Assembly (NCBI RefSeq): GCF_001403795.1
Contig: NZ_CXSU01000012.1
Location: 1,410,548-1,474,547 of the forward strand
Direction of reading: 5' to 3'
Length of the DNA stretch: 64,000 nt
From: Jannaschia donghaensis
GTDB taxonomy: Bacteria > Pseudomonadota > Alphaproteobacteria > Rhodobacterales > Rhodobacteraceae
Shown: positions 8,890 through 16,774 of the stretch, one piece after another
How positions within the stretch are numbered: the stretch's first letter is position 1
Layout of the letters: each line of letters begins with the position of its first letter
Program-made: the position numbers and the translations under genes
The notes under the pieces: generated by a model
The model's input: only the letters and a program-made list of their open reading frames with translations
What the model was told of the DNA's origin: nothing
Database searches by the model: none

Positions 8890-9386
8890 CGAGTCATCCC
8901 TTCCCGTCTGCGACTTGGCGCGGCTGCACCGTTGTTTTCTTGGCTTTCGATTTAGAGCAGCGCCAAGGGGCGGCAATATCCACCCCGCACCGCGCGGCAG
9001 CCGCCGTGATCGCGCCGTCCCTGCGCAGCCGACGGGCAGAAGACATGCGGCGTCGTATCGTCATGCGCGATTGAAGGCGATGAAGCAGCGTTCGTTCCCG
9101 TCGACCGAGATACCTTGATACCTGCCACAGACGCGGGCCGGATCGTCCGCCGAAGAAACGCTTATGTAAGCGATTACAACATGAAGGAGGCCGAAGTTCA
9201 GAGCTGGATCAGCCATGGGCCTTCCCCGTTAGTGCAAAGCGACATCACGATCCACGCCACCAAACCATCCTTATATCGCGCGATCGGGGCATCTGGTTCT
9301 GGCGCGGCCTCAAGACTTGCAGGACGTGATACCTTCGCGTGATTTTCACCGATTGCCTGAACAGCGCGCCCGATGCCCGACGTGCG
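8890..9386. other. operon upstream region, contains a LacI-type operator
   Basis: About 500 bp between the ABC exporter stop (9387, minus) and the start of the lipid/importer operon (8889, minus). It should hold the operon promoter; the only clear site is the palindrome at 9165-9178. A 75-codon plus-strand frame from 9115 shows no family features and is not called. Confidence 0.45.
9165..9178. promoter_or_regulatory. LacI-family type operator palindrome
   Basis: TGTAAGCGATTACA is a 14-bp palindrome (arms TGTAA/TTACA around a central CG), the form typical of LacI/GalR-family operators. It lies 276 bp upstream of the operon that encodes the sugar-type importer and lipid enzymes. No LacI-family gene is in the window, so a regulator elsewhere is inferred. 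Confidence 0.5.
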
Positions 9387-11144
9387 TTATGCCACCAGCA
9401 TCTGCTTCTCCCTCAGCGCGCGATAGAGCCCGCCGTGCATCGTCATCAGCTCGGCCGGCGTGCCGTCCTCGACGATCCGACCCCGGTCGAAGACCAGGAT
9501 CCGGTCCATGCGCTCCACGGTTGCCAAGCGGTGCGCGATCACCAGGGTCGTGCGCCCCTCCATCAGCCGCTCGGCCGCCTGCGCGACGCGCGCCTCCGCC
9601 TCGCTATCCAGGGACGAGGTCGCCTCGTCCATCACCAGGACGGGGGCATCGGACAGGAACGCCCTTGCGATGGCGACCCGTTGGCGTTCACCACCCGAAA
9701 GCTTCACCCCACGCTCGCCCACCGCCGTGCCGTAGCCTTTTGCCAGCCGGTCGATGAACTCCGCGGCCCCGGCCTTGTCGGCCGCGGCGCGGATTTCCGA
9801 CATCGTCGCGCCGGGTTTGGCATAGGCCATATTTTCGGCCAGCGACCGGTGGAAGAGGATCGGCTCCTGCGGAACCAGCGCGATATGGGCACGTAATTCT
9901 GCCAAAGGGACCGACGCGATGTCGACGCCGTCCAGCGTGATCGCCCCTTCGGTCACTTCGTGCAGGCGTTGGATCAGCTTGACGAACGTAGTTTTCCCAG
10001 ATCCCGAGCGCCCGACCAGCCCCACCTTTTGCCCGGCCGGAATGGCGACATGCAGATCGGTGAAAAGCGGCGTTTCTGCGCCTTCGTAGCCATAGGTTAC
10101 GTGATCGAAGGAAAGCGCGGCGGCGCGGGGCGGCAGGCTGCGCGCCGGGGGGCGGGCCACGTCCATCTCGGCCGCATCCTCCATCAGTTCGACCATCTCC
10201 TCGGCGTCGTTCACGGCTTTCTGCAGATTGCGCACATGGTTGCCGATCTGACGAAGGTAGCCATCCAGCATGCCCAAGGCGGACACGGTGAACGCGATCT
10301 CTCCTGCGCCGGCGGCCCCCCGCGCAAAGGCCAGGAGTGCACCCCCAAGGACCAGCGCGCGCAGCAGCCAGAGGCTTGTATCCTGAACGAGGCCGGACCA
10401 CGTTCCGCGCCGCCAGACGCGCCGGCTGCGGTGCGCCCATTTGCCGAGCACACGTGTCAGCCGTCTATCCTCGCGCGCTTCGGCGGCATGGGCCTTTACG
10501 ACGGCGTTCGACGTGATGGCATCGGCCAGCGCGCCGGAAACACGGCTGTCCTGCGCATTGGCCAGGCGCGCTGCCGGAGCGACCCACCGGAGCGTCAGGA
10601 GAAGCGAGAGTGTCACGAAAACGATGGCCCCGAACAGAGCGACCAGTCCCACCTCGAGACGGAACGCAGTGAGCGTCGCGATCGTCCCGATCAGCACAAG
10701 CACGGAGGGCCCGAGTGCAAGCATAAGAAGGTCGCCCATGTCGTCGAGGGCCCAGGCCCCCCGCGTGATTTTGCGCACGGTGGAGCCTGCGAACGCGTTC
10801 GCATGCCAGCTTGCCGGCAGGCGCTGGACACGGGCGAAAGCCTCGGCCTCGACCTCCTGCATCGTCGGGATCGTGAGGTCGATGATGGCGAAATAACTGG
10901 CGATCTTGGTGACGATGGATAGCACACCAAGGATGAGCAGACCCCAGAAGGCCAGCCAGGGGGACGTGCCGTCGGCCACAGCGGCGACAAGCTGACCAGT
11001 CAGGACAGGGATCGAAACGTCTGCGCCGGTCGAAAGAAGTTGAAGCGCGACAATCGCCGCCAAACGGCCGGGCCGCCGGGCCCACCGCGTCGCCGCGAAA
11101 GAAAGGACGCGAGCGAACGCGCCGCGGGTCGGAGTATGAGGCAT
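9387..11144 (-). CDS. ABC exporter, fused membrane and ATPase domains
   Basis: 585 residues. A six-helix exporter domain fills about residues 1-330 and an ATPase domain the rest, with Walker A GRSGSGKTTF, Q-loop VPQEPILFH, signature LSGGERQRVAIARAF, Walker B VLVMDEATSSLD and the switch His in VIAHRL. It is a type IV (MsbA/glucan-exporter-like) half-transporter that should act as a homodimer. The start at 11144 lacks a strong ribosome site. Two tiny coupled reading frames lie just upstream (11260-11319 and following). Substrate unknown; lipids, glucans and drugs are all possible. Confidence 0.9.
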   Translation of the reverse strand: MPHTPTRGAFARVLSFAATRWARRPGRLAAIVALQLLSTGADVSIPVLTGQLVAAVADGTSPWLAFWGLLILGVLSIVTKIASYFAIIDLTIPTMQEVEAEAFARVQRLPASWHANAFAGSTVRKITRGAWALDDMGDLLMLALGPSVLVLIGTIATLTAFRLEVGLVALFGAIVFVTLSLLLTLRWVAPAARLANAQDSRVSGALADAITSNAVVKAHAAEAREDRRLTRVLGKWAHRSRRVWRRGTWSGLVQDTSLWLLRALVLGGALLAFARGAAGAGEIAFTVSALGMLDGYLRQIGNHVRNLQKAVNDAEEMVELMEDAAEMDVARPPARSLPPRAAALSFDHVTYGYEGAETPLFTDLHVAIPAGQKVGLVGRSGSGKTTFVKLIQRLHEVTEGAITLDGVDIASVPLAELRAHIALVPQEPILFHRSLAENMAYAKPGATMSEIRAAADKAGAAEFIDRLAKGYGTAVGERGVKLSGGERQRVAIARAFLSDAPVLVMDEATSSLDSEAEARVAQAAERLMEGRTTLVIAHRLATVERMDRILVFDRGRIVEDGTPAELMTMHGGLYRALREKQMLVA

Positions 11145-11625
11145 GAAACGTATCCCGGACGAATATCCGCGTCCTGCTAAGGGATGAGACGAAGCCAGGA
11201 TCGAAGGACGCGATCGTGGCGTGCAATCTGACGGAGACGGCGGTGATCGCCCGTTTCCATCAGGGGGCGGCGACCCCGAAGCGGGGACCGCGGAAGAGTT
11301 CGAGAGTGATCGTCTTCATACTCGCCCTCCTTGCCCGGCGCGTGTCGTCTTGCGGAGACAATACTGGCCGCGGTCGCGGCAGGTCAACTCCAGTCCTTGG
11401 GATCGGCCGAAGCACGCAAGCACATTGGGTCGACAGTTGAACGCGCTTCCCGCTGCCGCAATGCAGTTTTGCCAAAATTCGAGAGGCCGGTGGGCTACCA
11501 TGCCTTCGATTGCGATTTGCATCACCGGCGTCGATGCCGACGGCTTAGGGTTTTGGGCGTCGGCTTACTGCTCGACGCAGTACGTCTCTGGCACTCGGCC
11601 TTCGCCATGATCTGCGTATTCCGGT
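11145..11625. other. intergenic stretch with little content
   Basis: Nearly 480 bp between the exporter start (11144, minus) and the SDR stop (11626, minus). Apart from the possible leader peptide at 11260-11319 I see no gene or RNA. An exporter promoter is expected between 11320 and 11625. Confidence 0.35.
11260..11319 (-). CDS. possible 19-residue leader peptide ahead of the ABC exporter
   Basis: The ATG at 11319 follows a perfect GGAGG (11326-11330) with six bases between, and opens MKTITLELFRGPRFGVAAP. The stop overlaps another ATG (TGATG) that opens 27 further codons reading toward the exporter gene. The end of the peptide coding DNA can form a CCCCG/CGGGG hairpin. Strong ribosome site, shortness, hairpin and position suggest a leader or small membrane-targeted peptide, but no family is recognised and chance is not excluded. 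Confidence 0.35.
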   Translation of the reverse strand: MKTITLELFRGPRFGVAAP

Positions 11626-12390
11626 TCAGCCGAAAACGAGACCGCCATCGACGATGAGGTTTTGCCCCGTCACGGCACGGGCCCAGGGGCTGGCGAAGAA
11701 AAGGACGGCATCGGCAAGGTCTTCGGGCGTCGTGACCTGCCGCAACGGTGTATTTTGCGCGATCATGTCGAACACCGCATCCGGGGTGGCCGCACTCGCA
11801 TCCGTCACACGCAGAAGTCCGCCCGACACCATATTGACGGTGATGCCCTTCGGCCCCAGTTCGGCGGCCGCCGTTCGGGTCAGGGCCAGAAGCGCAGATT
11901 TGGCCGCGGTGTAGTCGTGATAGGGAACGACCGGATTCTGCACAAGGTTGGAGCCGATCGTCACCACCCGACCGAACCCGTCGGCGGCCATCGTGTCCGT
12001 CGTGACGCGCAGCACGTTGAGCGCGCCGATGGCCGCCGTTTCGACCTGATGGGCGATGGCCGCGCCGTCCAGGGTCGCCAAGGTATCGCGCTCGTCGCCG
12101 TTGAAGGAATAGTCGGCCAGCGCGTTGTGCACGACTGTGGTGATCGGACCGAGCGTTTCGGTGATGGCACCGGCCATGGCGCGGACGGCGTCGGCGTCGC
12201 GTATGTCGGCTTCGAACGCGACGGCATTCGGGCCGATCTCGGCGGCCAGCGTCTCGGCCATGTCGCGGCTGCGGCGATAGTTGATCGCGACGCGCGCGCC
12301 TTCGCGTCCAAAGGCGCGCGCGATTGCGGCCCCGAGCCCCCGACAGCCGCCGGTGACGAGGACGGTTTGATGATCCAGAGGTAGAGTCAT
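11626..12390 (-). CDS. SDR family oxidoreductase coupled to the thiamine genes
   Basis: The ATG at 12390 overlaps the thiD stop (ATGA) and gives a 254-residue classical SDR; a longer frame to 12567 is a shadow. Motifs: TGGCRGLGAAIAR (NADP site), NALADYS in place of the usual NNAG, the active-site pair YTAAK, and IVDGG near the end. It resembles 3-oxoacyl-ACP reductase-like or pteridine-reductase-like SDRs. As fourth gene of a TPP-riboswitch operon it may act on a thiamine-related or folate-like compound, but position is the only evidence. The changed NNAG motif is unusual. Confidence 0.8.
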   Translation of the reverse strand: MTLPLDHQTVLVTGGCRGLGAAIARAFGREGARVAINYRRSRDMAETLAAEIGPNAVAFEADIRDADAVRAMAGAITETLGPITTVVHNALADYSFNGDERDTLATLDGAAIAHQVETAAIGALNVLRVTTDTMAADGFGRVVTIGSNLVQNPVVPYHDYTAAKSALLALTRTAAAELGPKGITVNMVSGGLLRVTDASAATPDAVFDMIAQNTPLRQVTTPEDLADAVLFFASPWARAVTGQNLIVDGGLVFG

Positions 12391-13193
12391 TCGAGGTTCT
12401 CCGTATGACGGGCGTGGAAATGATGGATGGGGCCGTGGCCGTGGCCGACCGACAGGTCGCCGGACGCGCGGATGGCGGCGGTGACGAATGCCTTGGCACC
12501 GCGCGCAGCGTCCTGCGGCGAGTGACCTGCGCCGATCAGGGTGGCGAGCGCGGAGGAAAGCGAGCATCCCGTGCCATGGGTGTTGCCTGTGTCGATGCGC
12601 GGCGCGGCCAGTTCCGTCACCCCATCCCGTGCGATCAACAAGTCGATCGCCGGCCCGGCAAGGTGCCCGCCCTTCAGCAGGACAGCCGTGGCCCCCATAG
12701 CCAGCAGGCGTGCCCCCTGATCACGCATCTGCCGGGGATCGACGACTTCGTCTTCGTCCAGCAGATCCGCCGCCTCGGGCAGATTGGGCGTCAGGATCGT
12801 GGCTTTCGGCACCAAAATGTCCCGCAAGGCGGCGACGGCGTCACGCGCCAGCAATCGGTCGCCCCCTTTGGCGACCATCACGGGGTCCAGCACAATCGGG
12901 GCCGCGATGCCGTCCAACGCCCTGGCGACGACATTGATGGTGGCAACATCGCCCAGCATCCCGATCTTGACCGCGTCGATGCGAATGTCGTCCCGGATGG
13001 CGGCGATTTGGTCTGCGATTATGTCAGGCGGCACGATCTGAACGGCACGCACACCGCGGGTGTTCTGCGCCGTCAACGCGGTGATCGCGGCCATCGCATA
13101 GCCAACGTTGGCGGAAATTGCCTTGATATCCGCCTGTATGCCCGCACCACCGGAAGGATCGGAGCCCGCGATCGAAAGGATGTTGGGGATCAT
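12387..13193 (-). CDS. thiD: hydroxymethylpyrimidine/phosphomethylpyrimidine kinase
   Basis: 268 residues of the ribokinase superfamily. Clear landmarks are IAGSDPSGGAGIQADIKAIS at the N terminus, the QNTRGV substrate loop, DPVMVAKGGDRLL, LLKGGHLAG and the anion-hole motif GNTHGTGCSLSSALAT with the catalytic Asp region (about residue 213). It phosphorylates HMP and HMP-phosphate to HMP diphosphate, the pyrimidine half of thiamine. It overlaps thiE upstream and the SDR downstream by four bases each and lies under the TPP riboswitch. Confidence 0.95.
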   Translation of the reverse strand: MIPNILSIAGSDPSGGAGIQADIKAISANVGYAMAAITALTAQNTRGVRAVQIVPPDIIADQIAAIRDDIRIDAVKIGMLGDVATINVVARALDGIAAPIVLDPVMVAKGGDRLLARDAVAALRDILVPKATILTPNLPEAADLLDEDEVVDPRQMRDQGARLLAMGATAVLLKGGHLAGPAIDLLIARDGVTELAAPRIDTGNTHGTGCSLSSALATLIGAGHSPQDAARGAKAFVTAAIRASGDLSVGHGHGPIHHFHARHTENLE

Positions 13194-13804
13194 GCCCTAC
13201 TCCATTGGTCGACGATCGCGCGCGCCGCCGCTTCGGGATCGGACGCACGGGACACGGCCGAGACGACGGCCATCCCGGCGCATCCCGCCGTGCGAAGGGC
13301 GGGAGCGTCGACGGCGGTCAACCCGCCGATGGCGATGCACGGCAGATCCGTATCCCGCACGATGCGGGCAAGCTGATCGAACCCCAACGGTGTCGCATGA
13401 TCCGCTTTCGAACGGGTCGCACGCACCGGCCCGACGCCCAGGTAATCGACGCAGCCCGGTGGAATTGCGGCAATCTGCGCGTGGTGTTCCACCGACAGGC
13501 CAAGCACCGCGTCGGGGCCGATCCGCGCCCGGATGGCGCGTGGATCGCCGTCGGTTTGACCGACATGCAGGCCGTGCGCCCCGACGGTTGGCGCAACCTC
13601 CACCCGGTCGTTGACGATCAGACGTGCGCCGAGGGGCACGATCCGTTCGGTCAATTCGCGCGCGAGAGCGGTGAAGGCGACGTCGTCCAGCGTCTTGTGG
13701 CGCAGCTGCACCCACCCGGCACCGCCCCGCACCGCCGCTTCGGCCTGATCGACGATGGAAAGCGCCGCCGTCGCATCGGTGATGAAACACAGGCGCGGTA
13801 TCAT
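13190..13804 (-). CDS. thiE: thiamine phosphate synthase
   Basis: The 204-residue product starts at 13804 (MIPRLCFITDA), overlapping the thiM stop; a longer frame to 14011 is a thiM shadow. ThiE TIM-barrel landmarks are VQLRHKTLDDVAF, LIVNDRVEVA, GLHVGQTDGD (diphosphate/metal site), YLGVGPVRATRSK and IAIGGLTAVDAP. It joins HMP diphosphate and thiazole phosphate to thiamine phosphate. It sits between thiM and thiD, so salvaged thiazole and pyrimidine converge on it. Confidence 0.93.
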   Translation of the reverse strand: MIPRLCFITDATAALSIVDQAEAAVRGGAGWVQLRHKTLDDVAFTALARELTERIVPLGARLIVNDRVEVAPTVGAHGLHVGQTDGDPRAIRARIGPDAVLGLSVEHHAQIAAIPPGCVDYLGVGPVRATRSKADHATPLGFDQLARIVRDTDLPCIAIGGLTAVDAPALRTAGCAGMAVVSAVSRASDPEAAARAIVDQWSRA

Positions 13805-14589
13805 GTCAGCGCGACCCGCGTCATCGCGTCCAACTCGGCCCCGGTCATCGCATAAAGCGCGTCGAGGAAAGCCGGCTGAAAACTGCCCGGACCGGACGCC
13901 GTCCGCCCGGCAATCTCCCCCGCGACACCGTAGTAAGCAAGGGCCGCAATGGTGCCCTCGAAGGCAGGGGTGGCCGCTGCGAAAGCACCGACCACGCCGG
14001 TCAGCGAACATCCCAGAGCAGTGATGCGCGGCATTATCGGATCGCCGTTCGATATATGCGCAGTCCGCGCCCCGTCCGTCACGAAATCCACCGGACCGGT
14101 AACCGCGACGACGGCCCCGGAGGCCCGCGCCAGGTCACGAGCCGCCCTTTGCGCCATCGCGACTTCATCGGCCGCATCTGCCCCGCGCCCGCGCGCGACC
14201 GCACCCGATAGGGCCAGGATCTCCGACGCGTTGCCGCGTATGACCGTGGGCGACAGGTCCAAAAGGCGCGCGCCGACATCCCGGCGCATCGCGGTCGCGC
14301 CGACCGCCACGGGATCGAGAACCCAGGGAATGTCACGTTCCACCGCCGCCCTGGCCGCCAGTGCCATACACTCCGCCCACTCGGCGTCGAGCGTTCCGAT
14401 ATTGATGGTAAGCGCGGCGGCGAGACCCGCGAACTCCGCCACCTCTCCGCGCGCATGAACCATCGCGGGCGACGCGCCAGCGGCCAGCATGACGTTGGCC
14501 ATCACGTTCATGGCGACGTAATTCGTGATGTTCTGGACAAGCGGGGTCGCCGTGCGCATCGCGTCCAGATGCCGGGAGGGGTCGTTCAT
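13801..14589 (-). CDS. thiM: hydroxyethylthiazole kinase
   Basis: 262 residues, ribokinase-like trimeric kinase fold. Diagnostic stretches: VQNITNYVAMNVMANVMLA, GASPAMVHA, LDPVAVGATAMRR, GNASEILAL and the catalytic ALGCSLTGVVGAFAA (Cys next to the anion hole). It phosphorylates salvaged 4-methyl-5-hydroxyethylthiazole. It is the first gene of the operon, 62 bp downstream of the TPP riboswitch. No thiC, thiG or thiO is in the window, so this operon is salvage-oriented. Confidence 0.95.
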   Translation of the reverse strand: MNDPSRHLDAMRTATPLVQNITNYVAMNVMANVMLAAGASPAMVHARGEVAEFAGLAAALTINIGTLDAEWAECMALAARAAVERDIPWVLDPVAVGATAMRRDVGARLLDLSPTVIRGNASEILALSGAVARGRGADAADEVAMAQRAARDLARASGAVVAVTGPVDFVTDGARTAHISNGDPIMPRITALGCSLTGVVGAFAAATPAFEGTIAALAYYGVAGEIAGRTASGPGSFQPAFLDALYAMTGAELDAMTRVALT

Positions 14590-14650
14590 TCGCGTCTGTC
14601 CATATTCGGGCGGAGGACGCGATGCGGCACGGGAAAAACCGGCAGCCGAC

Positions 14651-14735
14651 GCGCAACTTCCTCCGCCGGTATGAGCCGGGTCAGGTTCAGAGGGTACGTC
14701 TCAACCCGGCGGATGCCGGATGCCCCTGTTGCTTT
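14651..14735 (-). ncRNA. TPP (thi-box) riboswitch
   Basis: Read on the minus strand, the stretch has the thi-box core: GGGGCATCC, a stem, GTTGAGA in place of the canonical CTGAGA, then AACCTGACCCGGCTCATACC with GGCGGAGGAA directly after it. The second half matches the pyrophosphate- and pyrimidine-sensing arms closely. It precedes thiM by about 60 bp; TPP binding is expected to lower expression of thiM-thiE-thiD and the SDR. With such a short distance, control by masking the thiM ribosome site is likely. Confidence 0.93.
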
Positions 14736-14945
14736 AGCCGATCCTGTAGACGCTGCGATGAGGTGTCAATGGACCTTGTCGCGCGACTACGGCCGCGCTG
14801 CCCAGCACCCAGGAATGGCCCGAATGAAAGATGTGAAGGCTGGCTTGGGTTACGTCGTCATGGGTTTCGACTGGGCGGCAAGTAGGAGCCAAAGCAAATC
14901 CCAGAGGGATTGAGAACGAGGTGAATCGCCGGTCGGGAAAACGGG

Positions 14946-15288
14946 ATGAATATCGAGGCGGCGATCTTCTTTGGTGTCCTCACATGGCAGGATGGGCTCG
15001 CGAGAGGATCGAAACGTTCAAGCCTCGCGCGGGTTGCCCGATCAAGATTGCCGCCGGCGAATATAACCTCGCCCTCGCCCTTCGACAGCACCTCCTCCAC
15101 GGCGTCCGGACCGCGGGAACCGCCTGCCAGGCGCTTATCCACACCCATGACATCCGGCGCATGCCATTTTTGCAAACGTTATGGCTTCGGCCACAGTGGT
15201 CGCGGACGAGATGGCCCGCTTCCTCCGGTGCCATCTCCGGGTCCAGCGCAGTCAGGACGTTGTCTTCGACGACCAACACTTCGTGCAT
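14946..15288 (-). pseudogene. frameshifted CheY-like response regulator
   Basis: The frame from 15288 begins VLVVEDNVLTALDPEMAPEE, the N-terminal beta-strand and acidic pocket of a receiver domain (VEDN with the metal-binding Glu-Asp). It continues only in another frame from about 15175: LAGGSRGPDAVEEVLSKGEG, EVIFAGGNLDR and ARLERFDPLA, the alpha3-beta5 half, ending where the conserved KPY should be. The phosphoacceptor strand falls at the frame change. This is a single-domain receiver of the kind often paired with alphaproteobacterial HWE kinases, broken by at least one frameshift and C-terminal decay. Confidence 0.7.
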
Positions 15289-15452
15289 TCAAATGTCGCT
15301 TCGGATCTTCCACCGCACACTGCGGATACGCGTACAAGCAACCGGATCGTCCGATTTCAGCTGTCGAACAGCTCAGAGTTTTTCCACCGCTCGTCGGCTG
15401 AGATCGAGAAGCCGGCGTCGCTTGATCGATGCAAAGACCGGTCCGCGAAATT

Positions 15453-15899
15453 TCAACGGTTGTCCCAGAAGTCGGGCGGCATGTCATGAAGCTGCTGGGC
15501 GGCGGTATCATCGATCCAATCCTGCTGGTCGTCCATCGACCATGACGCGAATTCCGGTTGATCGGCCGCCATGGATCGCGCGCGGAGGAGTGCTTGCTGA
15601 TACTTCAACTGCTCGATCGGCGCGTTGGGCACGATGGCATAAATGAACCTTGCACCCATCGCTGCAGCAATTTTGTCCATCTGGTTCAGCGACACGCCCC
15701 CGTCTTGCTCGCTCCGCTCCGCCTGATAGACCGCGTTGCGACTAACACCCTTGCGGATGGCGACCTGCTCCGCCGACATTCCAAGGGCGGTCCGCATGGC
15801 TGAAATCCAGCCTTTCTCGGGCGTTGGCGTATCCGCTACCTGTTCGGCAGTGCGGTCGAGCATGCGAGCTAGACGTCGGCGCTCGATGAAGTTCGGCAT
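15453..15899 (-). CDS. mobile mystery protein A (XRE-type HTH), partner absent
   Basis: The start at 15899 has AAGGA seven bases upstream. The 148-residue protein has the pattern of the 'mobile mystery protein A' family: ARMLDRTAEQ, GWISAMRTALGMSAEQVA, a helix-turn-helix with VSRNAVYQAERSEQ, and MGARFIYAIVPNAPIEQL. The family normally accompanies a Fic-domain partner (mobile mystery protein B) on mobile DNA, and the pair is thought to work like a toxin-antitoxin system. No Fic motif is seen downstream, where a broken response regulator follows, so this copy looks orphaned. It is divergent from the yqiJ-like gene. Confidence 0.75.
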   Translation of the reverse strand: MPNFIERRRLARMLDRTAEQVADTPTPEKGWISAMRTALGMSAEQVAIRKGVSRNAVYQAERSEQDGGVSLNQMDKIAAAMGARFIYAIVPNAPIEQLKYQQALLRARSMAADQPEFASWSMDDQQDWIDDTAAQQLHDMPPDFWDNR

Positions 15900-15969
15900 G
15901 AAGCATCCTTGGTCGTATTTCCGCCAACCTTGATGGCTACCTAGTTTCGACGGTACAGAATTACAACTA

Positions 15970-15988
15970 TTTTTGCCTTCGCCAAAAA
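15970..15988. promoter_or_regulatory. possible operator: AT-rich inverted repeat
   Basis: TTTTTG and CAAAAA arms flank seven bases, about 70 bp upstream of the XRE-type gene and 64 bp upstream of the divergent yqiJ-like gene. It could be an autoregulatory site for the HTH protein. Support is positional only. Confidence 0.3.
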
Positions 15989-16051
15989 TTTTGCACATAT
16001 ATAACTAAAAAATTACTCCATCCGTACTATATGAAATTGGAAGGAGATACG

Positions 16052-16726
16052 ATGCTCGACCTGTTTTTGATCCCCGAAGCTGTACCGTTCTCGATTGCGC
16101 TGACGGTTGTTCTGGGCCTGTTCTTCCTGGAAGTCGTTGGACTGGTGCTGGGTGGCACTCTTCTGGGGCTCGGGGGGGAAAGTCCGGATATAGATGTCGA
16201 TGCAGATTTCGACCTGACGGCTGACGTCGATCCGGGGGGCGTGACATCGGCAGACGTGCCCAATGACATGTCCGCTGCGCCGTCTGACATCTTGACGTGG
16301 ATCGGCGCGCGCGACGTACCGGTCCTTATCTGGCTGGTGTCGTTTTTAACGATGTTCGGCCTGTTTGGCCTGTTAATCCAACTGCTGGCCATGACGACCA
16401 TCGGCGCGCCGCTGTATACAGTGCTTGCGGTGATCATCGCCGCGATCCCCGCTCTGGCCGTTACACGAGTGATCGCGAATTGGGTCGCGCTTATCATGCC
16501 AAAGACAGAGACGAGCGCCATGCGCACGCGTTTCCTTGGCGGCCATCGGGGAACGATCACCCAAGGGACCGCCCGAAGGGGCCAACCGGCCGAGGTCAAG
16601 ATCAAGGATCGACACCGCAACATCCACTACCTGCGGGTAGAGCCGTTGGAAGACGATGGCGTCTTCCCACAAGGCAGCGACGTCACGCTTATCCGAAAGC
16701 GTGGAGATAAGTTTTTCGTCATTTAA
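16052..16726 (+). CDS. YqiJ-like OB-fold membrane protein
   Basis: The ATG at 16052 follows AAGGAG (16041-16046) at five bases and is preferred to the in-frame ATG at 16031. The 224-residue product has two or three membrane helices (about 10-35, 90-140), an acidic linker (DIDVDADFDLTADVD) and a C-terminal NfeD/OB-like beta domain from about residue 155 (GHRGTITQGTARRGQPAEVK). This is the arrangement of E. coli YqiJ, which accompanies the flotillin YqiK. It lies 48 bp ahead of the flotillin gene, and the two products are expected to form a membrane microdomain complex. Confidence 0.82.
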   Translation: MLDLFLIPEAVPFSIALTVVLGLFFLEVVGLVLGGTLLGLGGESPDIDVDADFDLTADVDPGGVTSADVPNDMSAAPSDILTWIGARDVPVLIWLVSFLTMFGLFGLLIQLLAMTTIGAPLYTVLAVIIAAIPALAVTRVIANWVALIMPKTETSAMRTRFLGGHRGTITQGTARRGQPAEVKIKDRHRNIHYLRVEPLEDDGVFPQGSDVTLIRKRGDKFFVI

Positions 16727-16774
16727 CGGGCCGCGCGCGCGCAGCCTTCCACATCACGTCACAAGGATAATTCC

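Noticed and set aside
9115-9342. 75-codon plus-strand frame overlapping the LacI-type site
   Set aside because: No family features, poor start context and a better explanation as promoter region.
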